Assembly: GCA_944990035.1 (NCBI GenBank)
Contig: CALYLX010000126.1
Location: 2,542,001 to 2,606,000, forward strand
Length of the DNA stretch: 64,000 nt
Origin: Clitopilus passeckerianus
Taxonomy: Eukaryota > Basidiomycota > Agaricomycetes > Agaricales > Entolomataceae
Direction of reading: 5' to 3'
Part shown: positions 61,941-64,000 of the stretch, piece after piece
How the letters are laid out: the number at the start of each line of letters is the position of its first letter
How positions within the stretch are numbered: the stretch's first letter is position 1
The notes under the pieces: model-generated
Database searches by the model: none
What the model was told of the DNA's origin: nothing
The model's input: the letters and a program-made list of their open reading frames with translations, nothing else
Translations under genes and position numbers: made by a program

Positions 61941-62118
61941 CCTCACTTCAGGCAGGCATCACTACGCGAAATTGGTCTTTTTCGCATAGACAATCGCATA
62001 ATGTGAAGTTTGGCTGTGAGTTCGCATAATTGGTCTATGCGCATTGTTATACGACACGACCATAATCGATTATGTGAAAAAACACGTTTTCGCATAGCGA
62101 CTCCTGCCTGAAGTGCCT
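61941..62118. mobile_element. 172-bp MITE with 3-bp target duplication
   Basis: 61944-62115 begins CACTTCAGGCAGGCATCACT and ends with the inverted form ...TCCTGCCTGAAGTG. The terminal repeats are about 27 bp with a few mismatches. CCT flanks both sides (61941-61943, 62116-62118). The interior is AT-rich with several TTCGCATA motifs on both strands. A 3-bp duplication suggests a Harbinger-like transposase source, though CCT is not the usual TWA. The flanks share a direct repeat CCTTAAAAGGTAGCGGGAAT (about 61898 and 62122). Confidence 0.75.
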
Positions 62119-62757
62119 ACTCCCTTAAAAGGTAGCGGGAATAGCAGTTTCAGTTAGACGATTGAGATGTTATCCACGGTGACTTTGAGCTTCAAATCCG
62201 TTCATGGCGGTTATAATGTGCTAGGCGGTGTGCAGCAACTATACCATCCAGCAACCCCTCCCTTACCAATCCGACGATACGTTTTGCTATCACGATGTAA
62301 CCTACTTTTATTACCCATATACCCGAGGATGAATCTTACACTTCTGAGTAAAACTACCCTCCTTTTTAAATAAACTCCGTTGTCCTGGCCCTGTACCAAG
62401 TCTACTGATCATCATGTCAGACATCAGCATACTGCTTCCTCCCATGATCATCATCATGGTGACACCCAGTATTTGGATCTGCTGTCTTTTCATTGATATA
62501 TTACCAAGGCTATTTTCGTAGAGTCGTAAGCTTGGTCGTAAGCTATTTATGCGCAGGCATGGCAAGTTCTTTCTGCCCTCTTCACCACCTTCGTCATCCT
62601 GCATGACAACTTGGTGGTCAACGCTTCACCCTGCCTTTTCTTTTTGATTCACCTGCTGATGCCAAAGCTACGAAGAGGAAATAATAATGGGATTTTGGAT
62701 CCAATTCCAGTGTGAGTAGAGATCTTTGATCACTTTGAAAGACTTCTTTGTTCCAGA
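62119..62757. other. Stretch upstream of the Ser-rich membrane protein gene
   Basis: About 640 bases. A possible earlier exon of the following gene ends at a GTGAGT near 62711. Other frames lack motifs. Confidence 0.3.
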
Positions 62758-63475
62758 TTGACGACAATCAATGGTGTTCCAATAATCATCTTTATCCTAC
62801 CGCAAAATCCATTCGATCCATCGCCTACCTCTGCGACAAGCTCTCTCCTCAGCACATCAACCTCTACGAGCTCCGAGTCAACCCCATCATCACCCGGCTA
62901 CGAACTCAGTGAAGCCGTTTCCACTTCCAGCAATAATCGACACCTTGTACCCATTATCGGTGGTACAATTTCTGCCTCTGTTCTTGTCATTGCTTGTCTC
63001 GTACTATGAATTGCAAGGCGACGACGACGGAGAACAGCTTCGGTTGCACCTTTCAAATCTGTAGAAAACGGACCTTGTATGAGCCCAGCTGAGATTGTGG
63101 ATACAAAGCGTGGGCCATAAGACATCCATGGATAATCCATATTCGCTCACATTTAATGCAGGACATGTCGTATCCTTGATTCCTTCTTATACCGATTTAA
63201 ATCATAGAACACCACGTTCTGCACCGCAAGAGTCATGGTCAAGTGACCGCCTGGAGGGAGCAGTACGACAACGATTAGAAGAGCTAAATGCGCGCGTTAT
63301 TCAGCTAGAGGCTCGTGAACGAGAAACCATAATCGTCGCGGGCAACGTGCCTCCACCAGAGTACAGAGTACAGAGGGGTTGGACACGTAGAGGTTTGATT
63401 GCTTTTCGAAGTTGTATTGTTACATACCAAAAAATAATTCTAATTCAAAGCTTGTTCTACAATTTACAATTATAG
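62758..63475 (+). pseudogene. Ser-rich single-pass membrane protein, interrupted
   Basis: The readable part has a Ser/Thr-rich ectodomain (SPTSATSSLLSTSTSTSSE), a transmembrane helix (IIGGTISASVLVIACLVL), a TGA stop at about 63007, then in the same frame IARRRRRRTASVAPF. After a further frame change near 63115 it continues MDNPYSLTFNAG, and the coiled coil VRQRLEELNARVIQLEARE followed by VPPPEY. This order (Ser-rich, TM, poly-Arg stop-transfer, short coiled coil, PPPxY) is a common basidiomycete plasma-membrane protein layout. The stop and shift break it. An unrecognised small intron or sequence error could also explain the interruption. Confidence 0.55.
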
Positions 63476-64000
63476 ACTGCTCTTCCTCATGCCATTATCT
63501 CTATTATTTGCCCACCAATCATCCACCGCCTTGTCTGCATCGTATCCATACTGTGTTTCAACATTCATCTTCTCAGAGAAAATGGTAGAATCAGGCTCTT
63601 CCGGTACTTCCTTCAACGCCTGCGCTTTCTTGACGAATTCGGGGATCGTAGAGTCTTGACCACCCAGTTTCTTCCAAGCATCTGCCGCGTTATTGGGGTT
63701 TCCATTCTCCAGCGACTTCGCATGGGTGGCGTTTGCTCGTGGAGCGCGAATTGTTTGGTATGCTTGCAAGAGCTCGCTAATCTCGTCACGAGAGGCGATG
63801 CGGGAGAAGAGGTTTCCTAGGACGGCAGCGTCTTCGATCTAGATGGATGTCTGGTTGAATGAAAGCCAGACCAGCAAACAGCGGCCAGAACGTACCGCCA
63901 TGGCTGCCCCCTGAGCCCAATAGGGCTGGACAGAAGACTGTAAGCATTTGGTGTAACCGAGGAGAGACAACTTGAAAGGGGTACTAACCAGCATCGCATG
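63470..64000 (-). CDS. FAD-dependent monooxygenase, C-terminal part (runs off the right edge)
   Basis: Exons 63989-64000, 63896-63925 and 63470-63838 join to read HAML|PYWAQGAAMA|IEDAAVLGNLFSRIASRDE. This is the conserved GD-x(2)-H-x-M-x-P-x(2)-AQGA-x(2)-AIEDA motif that contacts the flavin in salicylate-hydroxylase-like monooxygenases. The tail ELLQAYQTIRAPRANATHA and AAQxxG-like helices end MRKSSL. The dinucleotide-binding N-terminus lies outside the window, so substrate class cannot be judged. Such enzymes hydroxylate aromatic or polyketide substrates using NAD(P)H and O2. Confidence 0.88.

Overview
The window looks like genomic DNA of a mushroom-forming basidiomycete (Agaricomycete). Genes are densely split by short GT-AG introns of about 48-65 bp. 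The recognisable families are fungal housekeeping genes (ALG2, calcipressin, CCDC124), a P450, a FAD monooxygenase, two DUF6699-type proteins and a local cluster of NACHT NTPases. The rest is mobile DNA. Functions were assigned by reading motifs in the translations; no database search was possible.

Layout. 1-8.3 kb, all minus strand: the 5' part of a cytochrome P450, two DUF6699-like genes, and a calcipressin gene, with a 1.31 kb non-autonomous DNA transposon between the first two genes and the second DUF6699 gene. 8.845-14.779 kb: copy 1 of a 5.9 kb DNA transposon (minus). 15.5-20.1 kb: a NACHT C-terminal remnant, unidentified coding-like DNA and a secreted carboxylesterase (plus). 21.1-44.6 kb: a NACHT gene (minus), CCDC124 (minus), a decayed NACHT gene (plus), an intact NACHT gene (plus), a cysteine-rich single-pass membrane protein (minus), and a NACHT gene (minus) whose last exon is split by copy 2 of the transposon (36.634-42.720 kb, plus). 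46.4-51.1 kb: a secreted Lys/Ala-rich protein, an unknown conserved-looking gene, and ALG2. 52.6-56.5 kb: a NACHT-WD40 protein with 11 almost identical WD40 repeats. 57.5-62.1 kb: mobile-element debris (helicase C-terminus, repeats, a 172 bp MITE) around an unknown six-exon gene. 62.7-64 kb: a broken Ser-rich membrane protein gene and the 3' end of a FAD monooxygenase.

The most interesting system is the 5.9 kb transposon. It has terminal inverted repeats starting GGCACTTTAACTAT, a perfect 8-bp target duplication at each copy (GCTGAGAA and TCAGGAAG), and one spliced gene for a protein of about 1640 residues. That protein has AT-hooks, a zinc-ribbon-like region and a plausible DDE triad. A complete-looking DEDDy 3'-5' exonuclease domain lies between the second D and the E. 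The two copies are nearly identical and inverted, yet each carries different small frame-breaking indels and both share one. Copy 2 landed inside the final coding exon of a NACHT (NLR-like) gene, and the missing end of that exon can be read on the far side of the element.

The second theme is the NLR-like cluster. Four of the NACHT genes share a short unusual N-terminal module, the same exon phases and a small cysteine-containing final exon. The fifth instead carries highly conserved WD40 repeats, as in fungal allorecognition NLRs.
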